A stretch of 64,000 bases of DNA from Phycomyces blakesleeanus NRRL 1555(-) (Eukaryota > Mucoromycota > Mucoromycetes > Mucorales > Phycomycetaceae): positions 1,170,572-1,234,571 of the forward strand of contig NW_017265142.1 in assembly GCF_001638985.1 (NCBI RefSeq), read 5' to 3'. The notes under the pieces were generated by a model, which was not told where the DNA came from, did not search any database, and saw nothing but the letters and a program-made list of their open reading frames with translations. Shown here one piece after another: positions 48,558 through 60,101 of this stretch; position 1 is the stretch's first letter, and every line of letters begins with the position of its first letter. A program made the position numbers and the translations under genes.

Positions 48558-50324
48558 AAACATCATACGCAAATACATATTAAATATAAGAAATGCTCTT
48601 GGAAAAATAATAAAGATGTCTGTGAGGAGATGCCTTTTTAGAATAAGTCTAAATATCAGCATTATTATTATTTTGAAATAATTTATGGCAAACATAATTA
48701 TTTACCATTAGCGTTTGCCTTTCTTTGAAACACTGACTTGATAAGAAAAAAGTTTATATAGACATATTTTTGTTCTATAGAGTATATCAAGCACTTTATG
48801 ATTTTTGAATTTTCTTTATTTCCTATTCTAACAATCCCCCTTTCTTTATTAGAACTATCTATTTTACAGCCGTGTTTTATCATGCCGGATATTTATGTAT
48901 CAAATATATTGCTCAAATCAATAGCTATTCAAGGCTAAATCCTTGGTTCATGTCTTGCTCTATTTTATTTTATCTTATCTTATTTTGCTATGGAAAGTAT
49001 TTGCTCGTTCTCTCATAAGAAGTTCGATAAAAAGGTATTTTAATAGAACAATTGATCCAAGGGTATATGCATATCAAGCCAGTATAAATTTTACTTTTGA
49101 CCCATGTTACTAAAGCAATAAATATCTCAATCTTTTTTAAAAAAAAGTCTTCGTAAACAAAAATAGTGAAAAGGGTCAATTGATATAAATGTGAGTTTCT
49201 TTCAATATGTGGTATGTGAAAAATATATGTTTTATTGTATCCGTGAATTGTGATGAGCCAGTGAGATGGTAAATGCGGTTTTTATTATGGATATCCTTCT
49301 TCGTTTTGTTTTGTTTTTCTGGAGCAAGTATGAATTCCGTAATTTGATGTATATTTCATACTGAGAAATTTCAGAGCTTGTCAATGCGAAAACTCAATAA
49401 TGATAAGCAAAAGACTTTTTCATATGAGTTAAGCTGTCTTTTTTTATTATGCAGTTAAGCTGTCTTTTTTTATTATGCAGTTAATTATAGACTATGATAG
49501 AATACCAAAAATCTTTGTTTTGCCTTTGTGATATCTAAGCATGGCGCTTCTTTCAAACATTGATAGTCTGCTGTAGTACCTAAAAGCATAAACACTATGG
49601 TGTAAACATAACTTTTAAGATATTTCAATTGAATTCAAGAGACTAAAAGGGAAATAAACAAGCCAGCAATTGAATATCTGAACGAAAGAATGACTTTATA
49701 TATTATCTTTGGATTCTTAATGAGTTATATATCACAACTGTTAGCCACCATTTTAGTCTTGCGGAACTTTCTGTCTCTTAGCAGTGTGTATGTATGTATG
49801 TGTATGTGAGAATAATGCTGGCAGTCTCCCTTATCTGTCATCTTGTCTTTTGTTTTTATAATTGAAGCATTTTCTTTCACAGATATTATGCAGCACTTTT
49901 AACATTTTCAGGTTACGATGTCAACGATTTGTTTGTCATGCCTGTCCTTACTCTTATTAATACCTTTATTCTACGATATATGTATGCATATGTTTAAAGA
50001 GATCGAGAGCTATACATAAAACGTAGGCGGGCGTGAATAAATATGATAAGAGAAACTTTGTATATTCTGTGGCTACTATAAACTTTACCCACAATATTGA
50101 CTCTATAATGTACACTCGCTACAAGAATATAAAGAGTTTATAAAAATCCATTTCTTGATGAAATTGGTAATATCCCGCTAGTTTTCGATACCAAATAGCA
50201 TACGTATATATGGTATAGTATAGAGTCTATTCAGTTTTCTATAAATTGCATTTTTTTTATTGATATAGCTACAAAGGGGTTTAATAAATAAAGGAAGAAG
50301 AAAAGGGAGATGGAGGGACATATT
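48558..50324. other. convergent intergenic region, 1.8 kb
   Basis: AT-rich, no gene seen. It holds a perfect 26-base tandem duplication at 49428-49479. Confidence 0.6.
49428..49479. repeat. perfect tandem duplication, 2 x 26 bp
   Basis: Two identical adjacent copies that begin GTTAAGCTGTC and end TTATTATGCA. The second is followed by GTTAA again, the start of a third partial copy. Perfect identity in a non-coding region points to a recent event. Confidence 0.9.
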
Positions 50325-52375
50325 TTACATGAGATTACAAGCAGGATTACGTTGCTCTTTAATCTTTTGGTTAGAGTACTGACTATTATGACTATGGTGA
50401 TGATGATTAGTTGCATTGCCGTCTATAGGTGAGATTTGTTCAAAATATTCTTTTTCAGCAAGAGCCTTTTTTTCGTCTCTTAATCTGGTATGTGCGGCAA
50501 TGCTAGCGTCTACAGGGTGCCCGCAAGTCTTGTCGAGTTCATAGAATAGGATATATGAATTCTTGGATAGTTCACGGAACACTTCTGCGGAATTCTTTCC
50601 TTTGATGGTTCGCACTCGTTGATTTACATCCATATCATCTAATCACCAAAAATATTATAGATACATTCACATGTATTTTAGTATACTGTAATTCAAAGCT
50701 TTCCACCCACATTAACGCACATAAAAGCATGTCTTTTTTTTTGGTTTGTGTTGATAGGTGTTGTATCTTTTCTATTTTTTTCTTTTTTTTTTACATACCC
50801 AGCTTCAGCCAGTCAGATTCGTCTTCGATACCCAGACGCACAAATCCAATGTAGTGGCCAGAGTTAGGTGAGGATCCAATGTGACACACTGCGCTTCTAA
50901 GGCGCATCACAAACTCTATTTGCTTGTTACAAGTGGGGCACACTGGGGCATCTGCATTCTGATTTACGAATTCGTTGAATGGAACAGTTGCCGGAATTTC
51001 GACCTGAGTATGTAGTTTGGTACAGCCACCAAATTTATCATACTTATATCGCTTCAGTACAATTGGCAGGATCATGTTGGAATCCGGGAAGGAGTTCTCA
51101 GCCTGTGTTTTTATGGATGTTCCTTGTTCATTCGTTGCACTGTAGAACGGCAAAAGTTCAAGAACCTGCCAGGCTGTTACATCAACTTCTTCCTGATGAT
51201 CTTTCGCTTCCTTATTCTGCCTCTCTTTGTCCTTTCTAATCTTCTCCTTCAATTTCTTTTCTTCTGGAACATCATCCATGAGATAGTTACTTGTGCTTTG
51301 AGGAGAGATCGCATAAGCACTATAATCGATCTGCCGCTTAACTCCGGTTACCATGCTGTTGTAGAAATGGTTGATAAGCACACTTTCTAGCTGTACAGAT
51401 TTGTTTCTGCCATCGCTATCTGGAAGACTAAGCATTAGAAGTCGGTCTGTCATCACACGATCGTCGTCAGAGTCCTTGTTGGCTCCGTGGAATAAGCGGA
51501 TTTGAAACTAGGACATCATCAATCCCCCACATTTTCATTTTCACTTGCTTGATTAATTTTCTTGTTACAGTAACAACAACCAAAAAATAAAACAGAAATA
51601 AAAATAAAGATAAATGGAGAACAAGAGAGAGAGAAGAGAGAGAGGACAAGATTCTTACCGGAATAAAGGGCAAATCAAAAGTTTCAGTAAGGAACATAAA
51701 AAATTCGCTAGCGTCTTCCTGAGTCCACACCCCATCCTTATTCTGACCATGCCATGCACAGTCCTGCAATACTTTTCGTAGCCATTGCACAGAATCCCCT
51801 TTGACTAAATGTCCTTTGCGCAGTGTATTGACAAACAATCGCAAAAGGGCCTGGAGCTTTTGTTTCTCGACAACATCGGAGGTTGTATCATAAGTCAGGA
51901 GAGGATCAAAGGTAGTCATGTTTGCGTACATGGCAAACAGCAGACTGTCGATATAGCAACTAGTGTTTTTGTCGTTCTCACTGCCCAGTAACTGTGTCTC
52001 AGATTTTGGCAGAGGTCTGAGAATACCATGAGCGGCTTCTTGATAGTCTTCCAGATCGACAATGGCTTTTTTCATATCCCATTCATTTGCCTCTAGCAGG
52101 CTCTGGAATGCTTCTTCTTCAAGGTTGACTGCCAGGTGCTCTTTGGCGTACTCATTCAGAGTTGTGATCTTTGCAATGTGCTCATCCAGTAAACATGTAG
52201 CTTGTTTTGTGTCTTTGTTGGGGTGCTTCTTGTGATGGTAATGAGAAAAGAATCGCCAGATTTTGAGTCGCTTCTTGTGAGACTTTTTCTTGTCAGAGAC
52301 TTCCTCATCGCTGCTGGACAATGAAGGTTTGAGGATTGGTGGGATTCCGATAGTCGGCTCAAGTGAATCATACAT
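50325..52375 (-). CDS. ubiquitin-specific protease (peptidase C19/UCH family)
   Basis: Cysteine protease that removes ubiquitin. Exons from the start: 52375-51659, 51507-50799, 50638-50325; 579 residues from MYDSLEP. An in-frame ATG at 52423 would add 16 residues and cannot be excluded. The Cys box NDKNTSCYIDSLLFAMY places the nucleophile at C140. The His box is NSGHYIGFVRLG with H457, and NSYILFYELDKT near the end is the family's closing strand. Before the Cys box is a helical UBA-like stretch (FQSLLEANEWDMKKAIVDL, about 95-113). A CPTC pair with upstream KLHTQV fits a finger region. The Lys/Glu-rich insert around 325 and the His-rich tail are poorly conserved. Which of the fungal Ubp classes it belongs to is open; the layout resembles small fungal-only USPs. 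Confidence 0.88.
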
Positions 52376-53388
52376 TGGAGATAAACGAAAGTTGTATAAT
52401 AGAAAAAACCGAGATATTTCCATTTTGAGATTTATGTGACCGAGGATCCGTCGGGGAGCCAAATCAGTTGTCGATTTATTGGTGGTAATGGTATAGCAAA
52501 GGCATCCCTTTTTTTTGTTTTTGTTAATTTTTTCCTCGTTGCATAAACTACACATTTTAGGCGAACTTATTTGGATATTTGTATTTTTTTGACTGATTAA
52601 AAAATTTCGATAGTTATTTATTATATACTTTGAGAAGAGGTACATATTTTATTTTATTTAATTTAATTTTATTCATTCGTACAAGACAACAAGTATTTCT
52701 GAATTTTCTTATATATATATATATGAATTTTATTGATAATGGGCATCAATTGATTGTATTGTTACAAGAAGAAGGAAAATGACATTCACAATTATAATGT
52801 TGCCATGGAGTTTCGGTGATAAATATGCACACAGCAATTCCAATGGAGTATAGTTTACCAGAAGTGTAGCACAACAAACCCAATCGAAGCTCAGAAGGAC
52901 AGAATGACTGTTTAGCTATTGTGTACAAAAATTGGTTACAATGGTCGTACATGATAATCCACAGTCATTTATATAAAAGAAATATACGCACATACACACA
53001 CGCATGTATATATAGTGTGTATATGTATATGTATATAATAATAATTTGATATTAATATACTTGATCAATATATAAATGGAGAGAAAGGGCTCATTGAACA
53101 AATAAATAAATAAACCACCACAGGCAGACATACAACATACAATAATGAAGTGTTGAAAGAAGAACAAAAATTTATATATACTAATAGTAGTATATATATA
53201 TATATATATTATATTATATTTCATATATGTGTATGTTGGGAAATAAGTAAGATGAAATTAAATAAATAAGTAATGGAATAAAATATAATGGAATAAAGTG
53301 AAATTAATGCTAATATTTAAAAAGACTTCTTTGACTGTAAAAGCCTGTAGCCTAAATTAGAATATGGTAAGGTAAAATTGTCGATGAT
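52376..53388. other. intergenic region
   Basis: 5' flank of the USP gene and 3' flank of the polyamine oxidase gene. An open frame extends upstream of the USP start to 52645 but looks like UTR. TA runs at 52710-52725 and 53190-53220. No gene seen. Confidence 0.6.
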
Positions 53389-55402
53389 TTATCTACGGAC
53401 AAAATCTGACTTCAAGTTGACATTGTTGATTTCGGGGTAGTAAGGAGCTGGTGGACATCTTCCCTTGATACACTGGGCAACATTGTCGCCAACCTCAGCA
53501 CCGCTAAACCAGGCACCTTGCAAGAATCCAAAGTAATCCTCAGACATGGCTTCACCGGCAAAGAAGAGGCGGTTGTTGATAGGGGCTTTCATGTTGGCGT
53601 GGTGCTCTTCCAACTCTCCGACAGGCCAGTTGGAGTAACTGCCTCTGAAGAGAGGGTTCGAATGCCAACGAGGAATGAAGATTTCGGTGGGCTCTGGAAT
53701 ATCTTTTCCGTACATTGTCTTCAGGACCTCCATAATTTCGGCCTGAACTTCGCTGTCTTCCATAGACTCTACGGTGTATGACTGCTCCTGGGTGACAGTA
53801 ACAAAGAAGATGTTTGTGTCTGTATTCTTGGGCAAGAAACCAGGGGCATTGAGATTCTGCCATGCGGCATAGTATCCACGCTTGTCGGGATCAGCATACA
53901 CAGAGAACTGTTCATCGCCCCAGAACTGGGTAGGGAAGTTGAGGAAGATCTTGGTGTATGTGGCCATGTGGAAACCGTAGATGCCCTCCATCTTCCAGGC
54001 TGGCAAGGCTGGACTCCATTCGACATCATGGTTTTGCAAAACACCAATACTAAAATCCCCCATAAGAATAAAAATAGCTAATGAGATAAAATGTATTTTT
54101 TTTTCTTTGTGTCTACAACTTACGAGAATGTACTGATGGCATAGTCAGCCTTAAAGATCTCATCTTCAGTGTGAATAGTGACTCCACGCTTGTTATGCTC
54201 GACCTTTGTAATGGTACTGTTGAGTTTGACACGGCTGTCATCCTTTTTCAAGAACAAATTGGCTTCTTCCAAAAAGATGTGCTTGAATCCTCTAAAGAAA
54301 AATAAATCAATTAAAAGTAGTGTGAGTAATTGAGATCTTACGAAAAAGAAATTATCTTTTTTGTGTGTGACGCTGTTGTTTCTTTGCCTCTTTATATCTT
54401 CTTTTTCCTTTTTACCTTGGGTCAGTGACAAACAGATCACCATCACTGTCAGGACCAAAACCAGTGTATGTCCAGTTGGAGTTCTCAACAGAAAACTGCA
54501 TAGAAGACACTTCTGGTGTTTCTCCCATTTCCCAATCAAATACATAATATTCGATTGCCTTCTCCATAGGTGTCTGTGGGAACCAGCCCGCAAGATCAAG
54601 ACCAGCACGGGCCGAAAGATCGACTTGGTCATTCTTGATTCTCTCAACTATATACATATGATAGCAATTAGTATGTTTAGCGAATATCTTTAAATTTGTA
54701 TTAAATGGTACTTACATGAGAGTTCAGTCATTCGATCAGAAGCTGCCATAAAACTATAGGGGGTGCGTACATGTTTTTTTTTATAGAATATATAAATAAG
54801 CAAATATAAAAAAAATAGTAGTTTTTTTTAGTGAGTGCTACCTACTAGATTTAGGACCAAATTCTACCACTATTATCACTATTAACTTTTGTATGAACTT
54901 ACGCATTATAAGTTTCAGAGGCATCTGTTTTGCCATTTTCATCAAAGAAAGCGAGACTGTCGCCGTCTGTCACTGATGTAGTCAGGTTGTATTTCTGACG
55001 GAGCTGGTTAATGGGGTTGTCACCGAGACCTTGGACCCAGTTACAGCCGGCCTCTACATTGATTCCAGCAAAAGGAACATCTTGGGCTCTTCCTGTAATA
55101 AATAAATAATTGAGCAAAAGGTAAAACAAGTTTTGTTTTAATGGATTGAATATAAAGAAAATAACAACAATTAATCAATTAAAGTAGTAATTCTGACCTC
55201 CAAGTATTTCTCTGGCTTCAATAATGACAAAGTCATCAATTCCGGCGTCTGTCAAGTGGCGAGCAGCATTTATGGCACTCACGCCACCACCAAGAATAGC
55301 AACCTTGGATTTGGTAATCTTCTTTGCATCAACCTGGCCATAGAATGAGGTTGCCAGGGCGAGCGAGAGGCTGATTGCAAGGCTAATGGAGTGGAATTTC
55401 AT
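53389..55402 (-). CDS. secreted FAD-dependent polyamine oxidase
   Basis: Flavin amine oxidase expected to oxidise spermine/spermidine with release of hydrogen peroxide; the signal peptide puts it in the secretory pathway or outside the cell. Exons from the start: 55402-55198, 55092-54903, 54753-54716, 54647-54416, 54291-54124, 54049-53389; 497 residues. The signal peptide ends near VDA (about 26). Then comes the dinucleotide-binding fold VAILGGGVSAINAARHL with the acidic end VIIEAREILGGR, and GINVEAGCNWVQGLGDNP. Near the C-terminus RLFFAGEAMSEDYFGFLQGAW is the FAD-contacting motif of the family; YYAAWQNL and YSNWPVGEL also fit the polyamine-oxidase fold. Plant and fungal secreted PAOs have this length and order. 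The substrate is inferred from the family. Confidence 0.9.
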
Positions 55403-58400
55403 GATTGAAATTATTTGCCAGTTACTACTGTGATTATAATTTAAGAAGAATGGTGAAGGAGGTTGTGTGTAGAAATGTCTTTTATATTGAAATTTATCTA
55501 TCGTCGTGTAACACGTATTGTCCTTGTATCTGATTGCATAGTTATTTTATTTTATTTTATATATAAGGAATTATTTATGCACTCTTACTTTTGCCCTGAG
55601 TAAAAAGAACTTGCTGGACCAAAAAAAGCAATAAGGAACAAGGGGAGAGGAATAATACTATGTGGATCTTTAAACTGATCTTCTTCTTCCTATTCCTCTT
55701 CTTCTATTCATATTATATCAAATATACAACAATCTGATTAAATTTAATGGCTAATATTTATACACCCACAGTTACAAATATACATATTATCTTCCAAGCC
55801 ATTGCAATAAACACCAATTTTAATTTATTTATTTATTTTACAAAAAAAGAAGACTATGTTGTTTATGGATCAGATAACACCAATCTTATTAGTCATCTCG
55901 TCCTACAAGAAGCCTCAGAGAACTGGGTTGATTCGTATTAAAGCTGGTTATTAATTAGTTTCCCACCACCAAACTAAGGTTTTTTTATTATTATTATCTA
56001 TAGCGCCCATACATAGCTCCACTCTTTACCTTTATCTTTCTCTCTCTTTGTTCCTTTATCTTTCTTTTTCCTATATGCTTGTATTTGTGTTTTTGTCTAT
56101 CTTTGCGCGTCTGTGTCTGTCTCCTCGTTTTTTTTGTCGATCAAAATATTCCTTATTGAGTTCAAAGCTTCATATTTTATTTCTCTCTTTTAGGTTCAGT
56201 CTGCGCACATCGGTAAAAATAACAAATAATAAGTTTTGCGGCAAAGAGATCGATTATAGACTTCCTAATGGATTTCAAACATCTTGAAAAAAAAAGCATA
56301 ACCTAATAAATATAGAACGGGTCTAGAAATACATTTGGTTATATCTTCTTTACAGAATATAAAATACATAAAACTTGTACACATATCTAATAGACTATAC
56401 ATAACTAATTCCAGTCCTCCCATACTGAGTCTTAAACTAAGTCCAAAAAACATATATGTATACACTCACTACAGACATAGATATAGACTTGGAGATATAC
56501 AAAATGTCATATAGTACAAGATACGCGTTATCTTGTAATTCATATTTCATTTTTAAAAGCCAAAAGGACGAACACATTATTATTACTATTATTATTATAC
56601 TTGGTTTATTATGTTGTGTTGTGCATACATGTATACCTTTGATCTACTGTAGCACACGGTTCCACAATAAAGATGACAGTTAAAGATCAGAACAAAACTG
56701 CTGGGTATGTTTGTGTAATATATTATATGGCGGGTATTCTTTAACTAAAGAAGAAGTGGGTGAAGCAGCTCAAGCCGAGATATCCGATGACCCGGTACGG
56801 GCATCTTCACAAAATTAGTAGGTGCGCTTTACAAAATAGTTAAAATTCATTATTTTTTTAGAGTAGTTTAATCCAAACATGAACACGTTTTCTTCTTCTT
56901 TCTTTGTTTTGCTTGACTGACATATTGGAAAGCTTATTAACTATAAGTTAGGCCTTTATTCAGACAAGAGTAATGCCCATATTTTACCCGTATTTAAAAT
57001 ATATTCATTGGCTTGGGATTTATTCAATAATAATAGACATACCTCTCATATATATCCTCAAAAAACCATTTGGATATTATTAGACTCTTATAATATTTAT
57101 AAAGACGTGTATGTATTTATTGCTGGCACTGGACTTATTCGTGTTATTCTTATGGGAGAAATCTGAATCTCAAGCATGGAAGATATGTTATATATATATT
57201 AAGGAGTATTTTTTTGCGGGTGCTAAGGTTTTTGTTACCTTTGACCGTCCAAAAAAAAAGTATGTCAAATGTACTTATACCTGGCTTTTATTATTCCTAT
57301 TATTTAGCAATAAATAATAGATCGTGTTAAAATTTCTAATTTATTGCTCCAAAAAAAAGAAAGAAAGAAGTAAGGGCAAATCATGTCTCACATAGTTTTC
57401 CTGGCATATTCTGTTCATATTTTCTCCATGATATATCGAATAAATAGGCTGTATCCCCGTAAAAATATATTTACAGTAGCTATAGCTTACGCATAATATA
57501 GAGAAGACATACATGATATATATAGTAATTATGTAACATAAAACTTTTAAAACTATAGAAATCTTGTACATGTCGAGGGTGTATTTTCACATTCGACATG
57601 GAAGTAAAATGGGAAATAATATCCCATATATAGCATACTAAACAGCCATATTTACATAGCTACTCTTCATAAACACTATGGAAAAAATGGTGTTTTTTTT
57701 GTATTTTATTTTCAATTCTACTTTTTAATAGGGGGTCTCAACAATCCTTTAAGCTTTTAAAGCCCTGAGATTAAATTTTAAAATATAATTGGCTATAATT
57801 AATCTATAAGCATTACAAAAAGAAAAGATTAAAACTCTTACTTTTCTTTCGAGAGTCTTGACTTTTAATACATCTTTGCTTAAGTTAGATTTTTAAAAAC
57901 TAAAAAAATATTGATGCAAATATCTTTGCCTCTTTACATATTATCTTAAACTGATATCATTTTATCACCATGCCTTATAGAACTGAAAGAAGCATTTAAG
58001 GTACTCAAAAAATCTCAGAAATTCTTACATATTATTGGTTACTGTCTTAAAATTCAAGTAATTGAGTTTAACGATTTAAAGGACTATTTAAAGTCAGACT
58101 TTTATTTCTTTAATTTTTTAATTTTTTCATAGATTTTGTTAGGCCACTGTATATCCAGCTTTCTACTAATGTGTAGTTTATATTATGAAAATATAGAATG
58201 TCCTTTTTATACCATAACAGTTTGATAGGATAAGTCTTCAAGTCCACACATGCTCTTGTATATAAATGTAAGTATATTTTTTATATTCTTTTTAATTTAT
58301 TTATTTTCAAAAAAAAAAAAACAAGTATTTTATGTATATACACACGCCCTAATCTAATCCGACATTTATTTTATTTCTCATATTTATGCTTCCTTTTTCT

Positions 58401-58433
58401 CTCCGTTTAATTATAACTAGACTTTCTTCTTCA
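55403..58433. other. gene-poor region, 3 kb
   Basis: Mostly AT-rich. A possible but unproven small coding stretch lies at 56673-56818. An imperfect hairpin CATGTCGA...TCGACATG sits at 57569-57600. On the minus strand near 58153, TACAGTGGCCTAACAAAATC resembles a Tc1-type terminal repeat, without a detectable partner. Confidence 0.5.
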
Positions 58434-58934
58434 TTAAACATGATCTGGAGACAAAGGAGATAGACGCTTAGTGTGTCCTTCATGGGTTGAACCGGCATCA
58501 CTGTCCTCCCAGTCTACCCAGTCCTCATCATGTGCTTGGTCTCGATCTGGTCTCAGGAACGCCATGTTCTCTTCATCCTGCTGATCCTCTTCGCTAGCCT
58601 CTTTCACTGCCTGTTTTGCAACCACATATACGTAACCCATCACACCAAACGCTAATATAGATCCTACACCTGCAGCAATATAACGCACCATGTCTGATCT
58701 TTTTTCCTCGTCTGTTAACTCTTCCTCTTCACCCAAGACATGTTTTGCAAAGGATGTCAGGTTAGCTCCAATGTAGACATGGAGGGCAATTTTTGTAAGT
58801 GTGATGGCTGTACCGAGAGTAAAATGGTACAAGGAAATATCTGTTGCAGCAAACAGCATATTCTACACAAGCGCAAATAAATAAACAAAGATAAATTTAT
58901 ATATATAAGCACATATAAAACTAAACACTTGAAC

Positions 58935-59017
<83 letters not shown>

Positions 59018-60101
59018 AAACTTACTCGGACACATCCCACAATAATGATTATTGTTAATTTTTACTTACCAGCATGTTGAATGGATAAGGTGAAAGACGA
59101 ATGAGTACAAATAACTAGTAAATTATAAATAGGATTTTCGTTTTGAGTATTCATTTCTTATACCCCGTTATCATCATAATCATCTTTTACCTTGAAACCC
59201 TTTTTCTCAACTGCTTTTACAACAGCCTGTAGGTTTGGGTACCCTGCCATGAAACGTCTCACTCTGTCCTTGAGCCATATTCTGGATATTAAGAAACAAG
59301 ACACAGCACCAAAGAGGGCACCGAAGTAAGATATCGGAAACCCCCGGGCAAATCCAAAGGTAAAACCAGATAGGGTCTGATATGTTCCATATCCAAGCAT
59401 AGGTGGAAATGCACTCAGGAAAATAAGACCTGCTATCAATAAGTAACCACTACATAAAATAATATATACACGACGAATTTCAATTCGTTAGCAAATAATG
59501 ATTTAAAGAAGTTGCTATGAAATCAATAGTCCACACACACACATATTGTGCTTTCTTTCCCCTTTTCCTTTTTTTTTTATTATATTTTTTGTAGACGGAC
59601 TTTTTTTTTCTCATCTTCTTTATATGTATGTATATAGATTTTGCTCTTTCATTCCTTCATTCTTTTTTCTATTTTTTTTTGCTTTCTTTACCTTGTTCCC
59701 ATCTCCTTTACTGTATTACTGAGCGTCTCGAGCCCTTCTAGTAATTCTCTTCGGTAGTGATACATGATCGAACTCATAATAAAAACAAAGAAAAAGAAGC
59801 CCCACACCCATCGCCACTGAACAGCATGCTCCCACACCATTCTACGATTGATACGATTGAATCTTATCATTTTTCTTATCCGTTGGGATCGAGATGTACT
59901 TGATTGCCAGTGATGATCCTCAGGATTTGCAAGAGGATCAACCCAGGCGCGATCTTCTCCCTCCTCCTCTGTTTCCTCTGTTTCATCCCCTTCCTGCTCT
60001 TTTTTTACTACTTGGCCTTCTTGTTGTTTTTTAGAATGTTTTGTGTGAGGGTCTATTTGGACAATAGATGACATGGGAATCAAGCCTTCATGGTCGGGCA
60101 T
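58434..60101 (-). CDS. TVP38/TMEM64-family (VTT domain) membrane protein
   Basis: Multi-pass membrane protein of the SNARE-associated Golgi/VTT family; relatives act in Golgi/ER membrane homeostasis, and some (VMP1, TMEM41B) scramble lipids. Exons from the start: 60101-59692, 59449-59191, 59114-59070, 58862-58434; 380 residues. An acidic cytosolic N-terminus of about 95 residues is followed by a hydrophobic helix WGFFFFVFIMSSIMYH. The VTT core is in exon 2 (FLSAFPPMLGYGTYQTLSG, then FPISYFGALFGAVSCFLISR), with RLSPYPFNMLNMLFAATDIS across the last intron and TLGTAITLTKIALHVYIGANL after it. A final TM segment at about 292-315 and an acidic tail complete the protein. The last intron is mostly an AGT repeat. 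Family assignment is good; cellular role is inferred. Confidence 0.88.
58936..59018. repeat. (AGT)n microsatellite inside an intron
   Basis: About 27 uninterrupted copies, roughly 83 of the 201 bases of the last intron of the TVP38-family gene. On the coding strand it reads (ACT)n, so it may stretch the pyrimidine content but provides no AG acceptor that could compete with the true one at 58863. Confidence 0.95.

Noticed and set aside
52424..52645. Longer N-terminus for the USP
   Set aside because: The upstream frame is AT-rich and Ile/Asn/Lys-heavy; a start at 52375 (or at most 52423) is more plausible.
57569..57600. Hairpin CATGTCGA...TCGACATG as a regulatory RNA
   Set aside because: A short imperfect inverted repeat in AT-rich intergenic DNA; no neighbouring gene or conserved motif supports a function.
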